A stretch of DNA of 64,000 nucleotides from Pseudomonas sp. 10S4. GTDB lineage: Bacteria > Pseudomonadota > Gammaproteobacteria > Pseudomonadales > Pseudomonadaceae. The DNA is taken from NCBI RefSeq assembly GCF_034344865.1, contig NZ_CP133774.1:744001-808000 (forward strand), given 5' to 3'. The notes below the pieces were generated by a model. The model was not told the DNA's origin. It did not search any database and saw only the letters and a program-made list of their open reading frames with translations. The position numbers and the translations under genes are program-made. This document shows positions 9,326 to 17,225 of this stretch, piece by piece (within the stretch, counting starts at the first letter, position 1; every line of letters begins with the position of its first letter).

Positions 9326-10542
9326 ATGGCGGTCAAGGCAGCAAAAATCAGCGTGTACGCCTGGGAAGGCACGGACAAGAAAGGTACGAAAATGACCGGC
9401 GAACTGAGCGGTCAGAACCCGGCACTGATCAAGGCGCAGCTACGCAAGCAAGGCATCAATCCGGGCAAGATACGCAAAAATCCGCCTCGATTTTCAACTT
9501 CGGCAAACGCATCAAGGCTCAGGACATTTCGCTGTTCACTCGACAGATGGCGACCATGATGAAGGCCGGCGTGCCGCTGTTGCAGTCGTTCGACATCATC
9601 GGCGAAGGCTTCGAAAACCCGGCCATGCGCAAGCTGGTGGACGAGGTGAAACAAGAAGTCGCGGCGGGCAACAGCTTCGCGGCATCGCTGCGCAAGAAGC
9701 CGCAATATTTCGATGAGTTGTACTGCAACCTGGTGGACGCCGGTGAACAAGCCGGCGCCCTGGATACATTGCTGGACCGGGTGGCCACCTATAAGGAAAA
9801 GAGCGAAAGCCTCAAGGCCAAGATCAAGAAAGCCATGACGTATCCACTGGCCGTGGTGTTCGTCGCGATCATCGTCACCGGCATTCTGCTGGTCAAAGTG
9901 GTGCCGCAATTCAAAACGGTGTTCGCCGGGTTTGGCGCCGAACTGCCGTCCTTCACCCTGATGGTGATCGGCCTGTCGGAGTTCATGCAGGAGTGGTGGT
10001 GGCTGATCCTCGGCGCATTGGTCGTGGCGATCTACGGCGTGCGTCGCGCCTTCAAAAAGTCTCAGGTTTTTCGCGACCGGATGGACACCTGGCTGTTGAA
10101 ACTGCCATTGGTAGGCACGCTGATGTACAAGTCCGCCGTAGCCCGTTACGCGCGCACGCTGTCGACCACGTTCGCCGCCGGCGTACCACTGGTAGATGCC
10201 CTGGAATCGGTGGCCGGCGCAACCGGCAATATCGTGTTCAAACGCGCGGTGTTGCGCATCAGGCAGGACGTGTCGACCGGCATGCAGCTGAATTTCGCCA
10301 TGCGCACTTCCGGCATCTTCCCGAACATGGCGATCCAGATGGCCGCCATTGGCGAAGAGTCCGGCGCCCTGGACGACATGCTCGACAAGGTCGCCAGTTT
10401 TTACGAGGACGAAGTGGACAACATGGTCGACAACCTCACCAGCCTGATGGAGCCGTTCATCATGGTGGTGCTGGGGGTTATCGTCGGCGGGCTGGTGATT
10501 GCCATGTACCTGCCCATCTTCCAACTCGGCTCAGCGGTCTGA
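9326..10542 (+). CDS. pilC: Type IV pilus platform protein PilC, frameshifted at 9476-9480
   Basis: Inner-membrane platform protein of the type IV pilus, with two T2SF domains of about 120 residues and three membrane segments (for example TYPLAVVFVAIIVTGILLVK and the C-terminal PFIMVVLGVIVGGLVIAMYL). The frame opened at 9326 is lost in the run AAAAA at 9476-9480. Adding one A gives RKKSASIFNFGKRIKAQDIS, the expected family sequence, which then joins the frame used to 10542. A single missing A in a homopolymer is a classic consensus error, and the rest is intact at about 405 residues, so the gene is probably whole in the organism. It sits between pilB and pilD in the usual order. Confidence 0.9.
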
Positions 10543-10543
10543 C

Positions 10544-11416
10544 ATGCCTTTGAATGAATACCTGAGTCTCTATCCGTTGGCCTTCGTGATCACTGCCCTG
10601 GTACTCGGCCTGGTGATCGGCAGCTTCCTCAACGTGGTGATCTGGCGCCTGCCGAAAATGCTCGAGCGGGAATGGCGAATGCAAGCCCACGATGTATTGG
10701 GCCTGCCCGGCGAAACGCCCCTGCCAACCTACAACCTGATGCTGCCCCACTCTCAGTGCCCGCACTGCGCCCACAGAATCCGTGCCTGGGAAAACATCCC
10801 GGTGCTCAGCTATCTGTTTTTGCGTGGCCGTTGCTCAAACTGCGCAACACCGATCAGCAAGCGTTACCCGCTGACCGAACTGGCCTGCGGTCTGCTTTCG
10901 GCATTTATCGCCTGGCATTTCGGTTTCGGCTGGCCTGCCTGTCTGGTGCTGGTGTTGACTTGGGGCCTGCTGGCCATGAGCCTGATCGATGCCGAACATC
11001 AACTGTTGCCCGATGTGTTGGTGCTGCCACTGTTGTGGCTGGGGCTGATCGTCAACAGCTTCGACCTGTTCGTGCCGCTGCACGATGCCTTGTGGGGCGC
11101 AGTGGCCGGCTATATGGCGCTGTGGTCGGTGTTCTGGCTGTTCAAGCTGATCACCGGCAAGGATGGCATCGGTCACGGGGACTTCAAGTTGCTGGCGATG
11201 CTGGGGGCCTGGGGCGGTTGGCAGATCCTGCCGCTGACGATCCTGTTGTCATCCTTGGTGGGCGCCATTCTCGGGGTGATTTTGTTGCGCCTGCGGGACG
11301 CGAAAACCTCGACGCCGATCCCCTTTGGTCCCTATCTGGCAATTGCCGGCTGGATTGCCTTGCTCTGGGGTGGTCAAATAACCGACTTCTATTGGCAGTT
11401 TGTCGGTTTTAAATGA
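10544..11416 (+). CDS. pilD: Prepilin peptidase / N-methyltransferase PilD
   Basis: Bifunctional membrane aspartyl protease that cleaves type IV prepilins after Gly and N-methylates the new N-terminus; it also serves type II secretion pseudopilins. The 290 residues show the N-terminal methylase domain with the paired cysteines CPHC..CSNC (near 73-100) on the cytosolic side, then several membrane helices. The two catalytic Asp sit in [11 protein letters not shown] and in [12 protein letters not shown] (the GxGD motif). The ATG at 10544, one base after the pilC stop, is preferred over upstream in-frame codons within pilC. It would process PilA and all minor pilins encoded in this window. Confidence 0.95.
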   Translation: MPLNEYLSLYPLAFVITALVLGLVIGSFLNVVIWRLPKMLEREWRMQAHDVLGLPGETPLPTYNLMLPHSQCPHCAHRIRAWENIPVLSYLFLRGRCSNCATPISKRYPLTELACGLLSAFIAWHFGFGWPACLVLVLTWGLLAMSLIDAEHQLLPDVLVLPLLWLGLIVNSFDLFVPLHDALWGAVAGYMALWSVFWLFKLITGKDGIGHGDFKLLAMLGAWGGWQILPLTILLSSLVGAILGVILLRLRDAKTSTPIPFGPYLAIAGWIALLWGGQITDFYWQFVGFK

Positions 11417-12036
11417 ATACCCCCGTGGAAAAACCCTGGATTCTCGGCCTGACCGGCGGCATCGGCAGCGGTAAAAGCGCGGCCGCCCAGCACTTTATCG
11501 ACTTGGGCGTGCACGTGATCGATGCCGATCACGCCGCACGCTGGGTGGTGGAACCGGGGCGCCCGGCTCTGGCGAAGATCGCCGAGCACTTCGGCCCCGG
11601 CGTGCTGCAAGCCGACGGGCAACTGGATCGCGGCGCACTGCGCAAGCTGATCTTCGAAGTCCCGGAAGAACGCCGCTGGCTCGAAGCGCTGCTGCATCCG
11701 CTGATCGCCGAGGAAATCGTTAATCATCTGGCCAAGGCACAATCGCCTTACGCGATTCTGGTGTCGCCGCTGTTGATCGAGTCCGGGCAGTACGCCATGA
11801 CCCAACGGGTTTTAGTGATCGACGCCCCGGAACAACTGCAGATCGAACGCACACTGCAGCGTGATCAGACCAGCGAGCAACAGGTTCAGGCGATCCTCAA
11901 GGCCCAGTCCAACAGGCAGGATCGCGTGAGCCATGCCGACGATGTGGTGGTCAATGACCGCGACCTCGCCTGGCTGCACAGTGAGGTCGAACGCCTGCAT
12001 CACTTTTACCTAACTTTGCGTGGAGGCCAGTCATGA
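11413..12036 (+). CDS. coaE: Dephospho-CoA kinase
   Basis: Last enzyme of coenzyme A synthesis, phosphorylating the 3'-OH of dephospho-CoA. The 207-residue P-loop kinase has Walker [12 protein letters not shown] at residues 13-23 and the [14 protein letters not shown] segment (DxD motif) typical of CoaE. The start ATG overlaps the pilD stop as ATGA, and the gene's own stop overlaps yacG in the same manner. The pilD-coaE-yacG arrangement is standard in gammaproteobacteria. Confidence 0.95.
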   Translation: MNTPVEKPWILGLTGGIGSGKSAAAQHFIDLGVHVIDADHAARWVVEPGRPALAKIAEHFGPGVLQADGQLDRGALRKLIFEVPEERRWLEALLHPLIAEEIVNHLAKAQSPYAILVSPLLIESGQYAMTQRVLVIDAPEQLQIERTLQRDQTSEQQVQAILKAQSNRQDRVSHADDVVVNDRDLAWLHSEVERLHHFYLTLRGGQS

Positions 12037-12233
12037 GCCAACCCCCTGTCGTCACCTGCCCAACTTGCGGCGCCCCTGTTGAATGGAGCGCCACCAGCAC
12101 GTTCCGGCCTTTCTGTTCGGACCGTTGCAAACTGATTGACCTGGGTGCCTGGGCGTCGGAAGAACACAAGATTCCGGTCAGCCCGGATGCCGAGGACGAC
12201 CTGTTCAGCGAAGACTTCGAGCCGCGTCACTGA
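12033..12233 (+). CDS. yacG: DNA gyrase inhibitor YacG
   Basis: Small zinc protein of 66 residues that binds GyrB and inhibits gyrase. The zinc ligands are visible as CPTCG (near residues 10-14) and CSDRC (near 29-33), followed by the conserved [16 protein letters not shown]. The acidic C-terminal tail is usual. The ATG overlaps the coaE stop (ATGA), so it is the last gene of the pilBCD-coaE-yacG operon. Confidence 0.95.
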   Translation: MSQPPVVTCPTCGAPVEWSATSTFRPFCSDRCKLIDLGAWASEEHKIPVSPDAEDDLFSEDFEPRH

Positions 12234-12255
12234 ACCGAGTCTTTATCCTCAAAAG

Positions 12256-12471
12256 TCAGGGCCGCATAAAACCGTAGTCCTGGCCTTCATCGAGGTTCTC
12301 TGCGAGAAACTGCAACTCATCCGCCAGATCCTCGACACTGCGCACCGCCTTGCTCTGTTGCACCACCGCGCTGAGCAAGGCGCGCAGGCTCAACCCCGGA
12401 TCAAACCCCACTTCCTGCGCCGCATCCAGACTGTGACGCAACTCCTGCCTTGCCCACTCGTAGACACTCAT
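12256..12471 (-). CDS. Conserved hypothetical protein, 71 residues
   Basis: A small, mostly helical, soluble protein starting MSVYEWARQELRHSLDAAQE and ending EGQDYGFMRP. I recognise it as a short Pseudomonas family found beside yacG, with no known function. The start at 12471 is preferred to the longer frame from 12501 because the MSVYEW form is the conserved one. It converges with yacG with only about 20 bases between, so the two transcripts may overlap. No signal peptide, membrane helix or metal motif is seen. Confidence 0.75.
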   Translation of the reverse strand: MSVYEWARQELRHSLDAAQEVGFDPGLSLRALLSAVVQQSKAVRSVEDLADELQFLAENLDEGQDYGFMRP

Positions 12472-12534
12472 TTCGATGCTCCTGTAGGTTTCCCGAAGCA
12501 TGGAAGCGTCAGTGATTGAGGGATTTGATGTGGA

Positions 12535-13224
12535 TCAAGACTTGGGGTCGTCGTCTTTCCACGGTGCCGAAAGGTAGCGGGTGCGATTGAACGTCTCCAG
12601 CCATTCGGGGCTAAACACCACCAATGCGCTGATCACCATGCCGTTGATGAATGCCTCGGGAAAGATGATCAGCCACAGATAGCCGATGAAGTCTTCCAGC
12701 CAGTACGGCATGGCAAAAATTTCGTCGAACCACAGCAACCAGAGCCCCACCAGCAGACAGAGCAATGCCGACAGCGCCGCCGCAAAGAAACCGGAAACGA
12801 AGATATACACAAAGGGATTACGCGGTTGCGCCCGCTCCACCAGGATCGCGCAGCACTCGGTGACCAGTACAGGAAGCAGAATCAGCAGCGAGCCATTCAC
12901 CCCGACAGCCACCAAATCCTGTCGCCCAAGCAGCACCAGCCCCAGTTGCGCGACCAATCCACCGACAATCGCCAGCGGCCAGTCCAACAAGAGCGTCACC
13001 GCCGTCATGCCGATAAAGTGATACGACACGCCGGTATCAAAATCCCGTCGCACCAACCACAGCATAAACAGCGCGAACACCGTGCCAAACAGCAAATGCT
13101 GCCGACGCCGGTCGGAGAATAACTCGACCCACGGAGCGCGGCAGATCGCCCAAATCACCACGGGCACATAAATCAGCCAGCCGACTGTCAGGCTCTGCGG
13201 TGACAGCAGCTCGGCGCTTATCAT
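12535..13224 (-). CDS. CbiM-like energy-coupling factor transporter permease family protein
   Basis: A 229-residue integral membrane protein with about six to seven hydrophobic helices (for example WLIYVPVVIWAICRAPW, FVSGFFAAALSALLCLLVGL). Pipelines usually name this family an ECF ABC transporter permease because of similarity to CbiM, the cobalt/nickel S-component. Conserved features include HFIGMTAVTLL and PEAFINGMVISALVVF near the C-terminus; E and N residues there may bind metal. No partner ATPase or T-component is nearby, so transport by an ECF complex is not supported here. Its start overlaps the end of the next minus-strand gene upstream, so the two are co-translated. Confidence 0.72.
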   Translation of the reverse strand: MISAELLSPQSLTVGWLIYVPVVIWAICRAPWVELFSDRRRQHLLFGTVFALFMLWLVRRDFDTGVSYHFIGMTAVTLLLDWPLAIVGGLVAQLGLVLLGRQDLVAVGVNGSLLILLPVLVTECCAILVERAQPRNPFVYIFVSGFFAAALSALLCLLVGLWLLWFDEIFAMPYWLEDFIGYLWLIIFPEAFINGMVISALVVFSPEWLETFNRTRYLSAPWKDDDPKS

Positions 13225-13688
13225 GGCCGGACCTTCTCCAGCGCCTCACGCAATTGCGCAGCGCTAGCGTATTCGTGCTGCTCAACCAATTGACCGTCCT
13301 TGAGCTGTAACCACAGCACGTTATCCACAGCCCCGGGGTAGCGCGGCGCCACGCGGCCATCACGGTCAAGCATGACCCGATAGGCATAGGCGCGCATGGC
13401 GGGCACGGCGAACATTTTTGCAATCAGCCGAGGCATGCGCTGGATGTCAGCGACGAATACTGTGTGTCGCGCCTCCAGAAACCCCTTGGGCTGACCTTGT
13501 AACGCGGCATCAACCAGTTTCGCGGCGTTCATGCTGCGTGCCACCAGCAACGTCTGCGTCTGGTTGTCGAGGCTGTAGGCCTGATCGAACTGATCGAGCA
13601 GGGTCCAGGGTGCCAATCGCTCGCCTACCTCCAGCGCCTGGGCCAGAAGAGGCAGAAGACTGAGCAGTAACACCGGCCAATATTTCAC
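13221..13688 (-). CDS. Exported thioredoxin-fold-like protein (often called FAD/FMN-containing dehydrogenase)
   Basis: A 155-residue protein with a signal peptide (KYWPVLLLSLLPLLAQA, cleaved before LEVGERL). The mature part reads like a YtfJ/thioredoxin-fold domain without cysteines: LAPWTLLDQFDQAYSLD, TLLVARSMNAAKL, YAYRVMLDRDGRVAPRYPG. The database name mentioning FAD/FMN is, in my view, not supported by any visible cofactor motif. It is the first gene of a two-gene minus-strand unit, its stop overlapping the permease-like gene by 4 bases. This is the last core gene before the accessory operon. Confidence 0.72.
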   Translation of the reverse strand: MKYWPVLLLSLLPLLAQALEVGERLAPWTLLDQFDQAYSLDNQTQTLLVARSMNAAKLVDAALQGQPKGFLEARHTVFVADIQRMPRLIAKMFAVPAMRAYAYRVMLDRDGRVAPRYPGAVDNVLWLQLKDGQLVEQHEYASAAQLREALEKVRP

Positions 13689-14174
13689 GTCATTCCCTTA
13701 GTTGAGGCGCACACGCGCAGCGACTGCCAGTCTACATCGACCGTTTCGCATGCCTAGTCCGCGGCCCAAAGCAGCTACCGATTAAAGGGGCCGGAGAGTG
13801 TGTACCGTCGCGCGTGTTTTAGAAGGTCGCTGCACATGACATTGCCTTGAATGGCCCCCTTGGAGCCGATAGACAATAGGGTCAGATCAAGTCCGGTTTC
13901 TTGCCAGGTTTGAATAAGCCTGTTTCCGGTGGCGCTTGTGACCTGGCTCTCGTTTTATCGAGTCGTTTTGCGTCAGAACTCCGGCGCCAAAGCAGGATTG
14001 CACAATTTCGCGTTTTATCACGGATTCGCGCACTGAATTGGTGCATATAAAGTAGTTATTTCCCGTAGAAAAATGATGACACACTAATTAAGACTGGATA
14101 TTCTCTCGTCGAGAAGAAAGGAATCTCGTTGCACTAACGTGCTCTCATTGTGATTGGACAAGGATGTGACATAC
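13689..14174. other. Upstream region of the tgl-like operon
   Basis: About 485 bases without a convincing gene. It is more AT-rich than the flanking core, especially from 14,000 on. It holds an inverted repeat AAGGGGCC/GGCCCCCTT spaced by 60 bases (13785-13861), a stretch AATAGGGTCAGATCAAG near 13875 that resembles debris near transposase genes, a candidate NtrC-type site (14029-14045) and small hairpins just before the start of the operon (TTCTC..GAGAA at 14101-14115). The operon promoter should be in here but I could not fix it. Confidence 0.5.
14029..14045. promoter_or_regulatory. Possible NtrC-type binding site
   Basis: CGCACTGAATTGGTGCA compares with the NtrC consensus TGCACCANNNTGGTGCA: the right half matches 7 of 7 and the left half 4 of 7. 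It lies about 130 bases before the first gene of the operon. No sigma-54 promoter with correct spacing follows; the nearest candidate (14120-14132) has GG-N9-GC. The call is weak and could be chance. Confidence 0.25.
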
Positions 14175-14921
14175 ATGTCTTCCCAAATGACTTCGCCTGC
14201 CACTCTCTACGAAACCGTCGGTGACGGCGTAGAATCCAGTAATGCCTCATGGAGTTTCGGAGGCGCGACCCCGCAGCACTTTGACTCGCATGTATCGAAG
14301 TCCGTACCTAAATATAAGGATGGACACGACATTGTGCTGTCGCTCAGCGACTTTTTTGTAAAGAGCGATAGCATCTGCTACGAACTTGGTAGTTCAACCG
14401 GCACCCTTACTCGGCAGCTTGCACAGCGCCACTGCGCCTCGGCGAAGTGGGTGGGTATTGATGTAGAAGATGCCATGACCCGCAAGGCGAATGAGCTCTT
14501 GAGTGCATCACCGCAGCACAACGTCAGCTTCATTACCGACGATATCCTGACCTTTCCCTACGAAAAAAGCGATCTGATAGTTGCTTACTACACTATCCAG
14601 TTTGTGCACCCGCGTATTCGCCAAGCCTTGTTCGATCGTATCTACGAGTCCTTGAACTGGGGCGGCACTTTTATCATGTTTGAAAAAGTACGCGGCCCAG
14701 ATGCACGTTTTCAAGACATCCTCAGTAGCCTATATGTAGATTATAAGCGCGACCAAGGTTATAACGCCGATGAAATCCTGGCTAAAACCAGAAGTTTGAA
14801 AGGTGTACTTGAACCTTTCTCCACGGCTGGCAATATCGACATGTTATCCCGGGCCGGCTTCAAGGATATAACCAGTATATTCAAGTATATTTGCTTTGAA
14901 GGTTTCTTCTGCATCAAGTGA
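14175..14921 (+). CDS. tglE: CmoA-like carboxy-S-adenosylmethionine synthase (TglE-type)
   Basis: A 248-residue class I methyltransferase-fold protein that aligns along its length with CmoA, which converts SAM and prephenate to carboxy-SAM. Seen: FDSHVSKSVPKYKDGHDIVL (CmoA has the same SVPGY block), motif I YELGSSTGTL at 69-78, an acidic GIDVEDAM at 94-101, IQFVHPRIRQALFDRIYESL at 141-160, and VDYKRDQGYNADEILAKTRS. In my manual alignment Arg206 in AKTRS falls on E. coli CmoA Arg199, the residue that contacts the carboxylate. In the known 3-thiaglutamate pathway this enzyme supplies carboxy-SAM to TglF. It is first in the operon. The ATG at 14175 is chosen over TTG at 14154 because AAGGA lies 10 bases before it. 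The gene is AT-richer than its neighbours. Confidence 0.82.
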   Translation: MSSQMTSPATLYETVGDGVESSNASWSFGGATPQHFDSHVSKSVPKYKDGHDIVLSLSDFFVKSDSICYELGSSTGTLTRQLAQRHCASAKWVGIDVEDAMTRKANELLSASPQHNVSFITDDILTFPYEKSDLIVAYYTIQFVHPRIRQALFDRIYESLNWGGTFIMFEKVRGPDARFQDILSSLYVDYKRDQGYNADEILAKTRSLKGVLEPFSTAGNIDMLSRAGFKDITSIFKYICFEGFFCIK

Positions 14922-14934
14922 CCGGGATGTCATC

Positions 14935-15852
14935 GTGAATACAACTATAGAACAACAGTATTTGCAACTTCTGCAAATGCCTGAGACATTTCGCGCGCAG
15001 AAAATGAATTGTGAACTGTGCAATTCCAAAGAGCATTGGGTTTTGTTGGAGAGTGTCCAGGGCCCCGGTGACCAGGCAATGGCATTGCCGGTGCTCGGTT
15101 GCCAGGATTGTGGGCATATTTTCCAGCAATACCGCTTCGATGAAGCCTTCTACAGCGCTTACTACGACAAATTCTACCGCCTGAGCCTGTTCGGCAATAC
15201 GGAACCGGAGCGCGCCTTCTTTCTCGACCAGGTACGCCGTGGCGAACACCTGTGTCGCTACTTGCAAGATGTGCTTCCCGCCAAAGGCAAAATGCTTGAC
15301 GTCGGTTGTTCCGCCGGCGGCCTGATGATTCCCTTCGCTAAGCGGGGCTGGACAGTAAGAGGCAATGACCCCGATAGGGCCTACGTGGAATACGGCAAAA
15401 ATATCGGCCTGGACATCGACCTGGTGGGTGCCGAACGTATGAGCCCCAGTGGTGATTACAACCTGATCATCATCAATGGTTCGCTGGAACATGTTCATGA
15501 CGTCAACCAAGTCATGCAACTTTGCCGACAGGCCAGTGCCGAGGACGGGTTGCTGTTGATTGAAGGTCGCGCGCTGGGCTATGGCATCGAGCAAGGGTTT
15601 CTAACCCATAACCATCGCCGTTACCTGAGTGCCAGCAGCATCGAGTACTTGATGTGCCTGCATGGCTGGGAACCGATCCGGACCACCCATGAGCCCGTGT
15701 GCGGGCCGACTCGGCCGGGAGCGGTGTTCGTGCTGGGGCGCGCTTGTGCCCAGCCTGCCACCGAACACCTCGAAAGCATTAAGGCCCAGGGTCGCAAGGC
15801 GCTTCAGGAGTCTTATATGCCCAGCCTGCACGCGTTGCGAGCCCGCGCATGA
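14935..15852 (+). CDS. tglF: Zinc-ribbon SAM-type carboxymethyltransferase (TglF-type)
   Basis: A 305-residue enzyme with an N-terminal zinc ribbon, CELC at residues 26-29 and CQDC at 56-59, then a methyltransferase domain with motif I MLDVGCSAGG at 120-129 and acidic GNDPDRAY. The layout is that of C-methyltransferase-like proteins with a putative zinc-binding region. In the tgl pathway TglF moves the carboxymethyl group of carboxy-SAM to the thiol left after Cys beta-carbon removal. The start is taken as GTG at 14935: GGGA lies 7 bases upstream, and it is 13 bases after the tglE stop; an in-frame ATG at 14896 lies inside tglE and has no RBS. Its stop overlaps the next ATG (ATGA). Confidence 0.82.
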   Translation: MNTTIEQQYLQLLQMPETFRAQKMNCELCNSKEHWVLLESVQGPGDQAMALPVLGCQDCGHIFQQYRFDEAFYSAYYDKFYRLSLFGNTEPERAFFLDQVRRGEHLCRYLQDVLPAKGKMLDVGCSAGGLMIPFAKRGWTVRGNDPDRAYVEYGKNIGLDIDLVGAERMSPSGDYNLIIINGSLEHVHDVNQVMQLCRQASAEDGLLLIEGRALGYGIEQGFLTHNHRRYLSASSIEYLMCLHGWEPIRTTHEPVCGPTRPGAVFVLGRACAQPATEHLESIKAQGRKALQESYMPSLHALRARA

Positions 15853-16995
15853 GTGCCTCGGCCTGTGTCCTCGAAAAATCGAGCACCCAAGTCCATTCCT
15901 GCTTCAGGGATGACCTGGTCGTGACCCCGCCGCCAGCCGATTCGGGGGCGGGGCGCTACAACCTCTACGACCCTCGTAATGATATTGGCTTTGAACTGGG
16001 CCGGGCCGAGTACTCACTCGCTTTGCTCTTCGATGGCCAGCGAAGCCAGCAAGACATTGCCGACGCCGCCCTTGCGCAGCATCGAATCAGAGGTCAGCCC
16101 TGAGAAGCTTGCGCAATTCGAGCGCAAGCTGCTCCACCTGAAACTGCTGAGCAGCGAGCAAACCGATCATAAAAAGGACCTGCGCGACCCCGCCACGGGC
16201 ATCACCTACGGTCCGCTAAAAGAGCATCTGCTGATTAATCTGGTGAAAACCGACCCGCAGCGATTGCTCGATCATATTTACCGGTTGGCGCCCTGGTGCT
16301 GTCGCGCGGCATTCATTTTGCCGTTGCTGGCCCTCGCCCTGGCGAGCTTCGTGTACCTGGGCGCGCACTTCGACACGTTCATGGCCGATGCGGGCGAGAC
16401 CTATATCCACAGTTACCGCTGGTTGCTCTGGCACTTCCCGGTCATTTTGACATCCATCGCCCTTCACGAATTGGGGCACGCGATGGCCTGTCGTCACTAT
16501 GGGGTCAAGGTCAACGATTTCGGTATCGGCATCTACGTGTTGCTGGCCACCGGTTGGGTACGTCCGGTGCAGTCGCAATGGTCGCAGCTTCCGCTCAACC
16601 AGCGGGTGATCACCATCCTGGCAGGTCCCTTGGTCAGCCTGCTTTATGCCGGAGTGGGCATAGCCCTGTGGGCAATGTTCCGTGATACCCAAGGGGGTTT
16701 ACCGGCGCTTTTTGTGGTGATGATCGTGGCATCGTTCATTTCCCTCGTACCGACGCTGCTGCCCATCTTCAATGGCGACACATACCTGGCGATTACCGAA
16801 GTGCTCGGGCAACCACGCCTGCGTCAGCGCGCTTTCAACCATGTAAAGCGCCATTGGCGCACCGCGCCGCTGGAAACGGTTCCCCCTGCATTGCGCAGGC
16901 TCTACTGGGGCACATTCCTGTTGACCTGCCTGGGCTGGGTAATCGCCTGGTGCTTCACCGCAGCCACCTTGATTCGCCTTTTCAACCACCCATAA
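15849..16995 (+). CDS. tglG: M50-family membrane metallopeptidase (TglG-type), frameshifted near 16089
   Basis: Site-2-type zinc peptidase of about 381 residues in two frames: 15849-16103 carries the N-terminal soluble part (YDPRNDIGFELGRAEYSLALL, winged-helix-like) and the frame open to 16995 carries the rest. Removing one base near 16089 joins them as ALAQHRIEVSPEKLAQFERK. The catalytic motif HELGH is followed by AMACRHYG, and FNGDTYLAI late in the protein corresponds to the third zinc ligand region of M50 peptide peptidases. There are about five to six membrane helices. In the known system TglG releases the finished amino acid from the scaffold peptide. The first ATG overlaps the tglF stop. 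The total length (1147 bases) is one base over a multiple of three, fitting a single inserted base, perhaps an assembly error. Confidence 0.8.
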
Positions 16996-17005
16996 GGACA
17001 GTGTC

Positions 17006-17161
17006 ATGACTCAATCTACAGTGACCCCGGCTATCGCCAACACGGATGAACTCACCACCGAATCCACCACCAACGTCGCACCGCAAGCCCTCAACGAAAC
17101 GGCGTTCGAGGAGTTCGACCTCGACGATATCGAAATCATCGAAAGCAAAGTTTTCGCCTGA
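17006..17161 (+). CDS. tglA: Scaffold/precursor peptide (TglA-type), 51 residues
   Basis: Small peptide with the RBS AAGGA 7 bases before the ATG and 10 bases after the tglG stop. Sequence features: a Thr/Asn/Ala-rich N-terminal half (starting MTQSTVTPAIAN), an acidic recognition-like segment FEEFDLDDIEIIES at 34-47, and the terminus KVFA. There is no Cys anywhere and no core region of Ser/Thr/Cys at the end, so it cannot be a lanthipeptide precursor. Ending in Ala is what the pearlin model needs: TglB adds Cys from Cys-tRNA to the C-terminal Ala, later enzymes modify that Cys, and proteolysis restores the same peptide. The FDLDD-IE motif resembles LanB leader recognition motifs. A strong hairpin follows 9 bases after the stop. 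Confidence 0.85.
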   Translation: MTQSTVTPAIANTDELTTESTTNVAPQALNETAFEEFDLDDIEIIESKVFA

Positions 17162-17170
17162 TCGCATCGC

Positions 17171-17197
17171 GCTTCCTCGGCGTTACGTCGAGGGAGC
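17171..17197 (+). terminator. Strong hairpin after tglA (attenuator or mRNA stabiliser)
   Basis: GCTTCCTCGGCG pairs with CGTCGAGGGAGC over 12 bp (two G-T pairs) around a TTA loop, starting 9 bases after the tglA stop. What follows is pyrimidine-rich (CGTCCTCTTTCTC) but not a T-run. A partial terminator or a 3' stabilising stem would raise the amount of precursor mRNA over the downstream enzymes. Confidence 0.6.
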
Positions 17198-17225
17198 CGT
17201 CCTCTTTCTCTGACTGGGCAACCAC

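Noticed and set aside
12535..13224. A working ECF metal transporter
   Set aside because: Only a CbiM-like membrane protein is present, with no ATPase or T-component nearby, so an ECF complex is not supported here.
13887..14084. A 65-codon minus-strand frame upstream of the operon
   Set aside because: No RBS, no recognisable family and biased composition; it overlaps what is more likely promoter DNA.
14120..14132. Sigma-54 promoter GGAATCTCGTTGC before tglE
   Set aside because: The spacing is GG-N9-GC, one base short of the strict N10 requirement, and part of it lies very close to the start codon.
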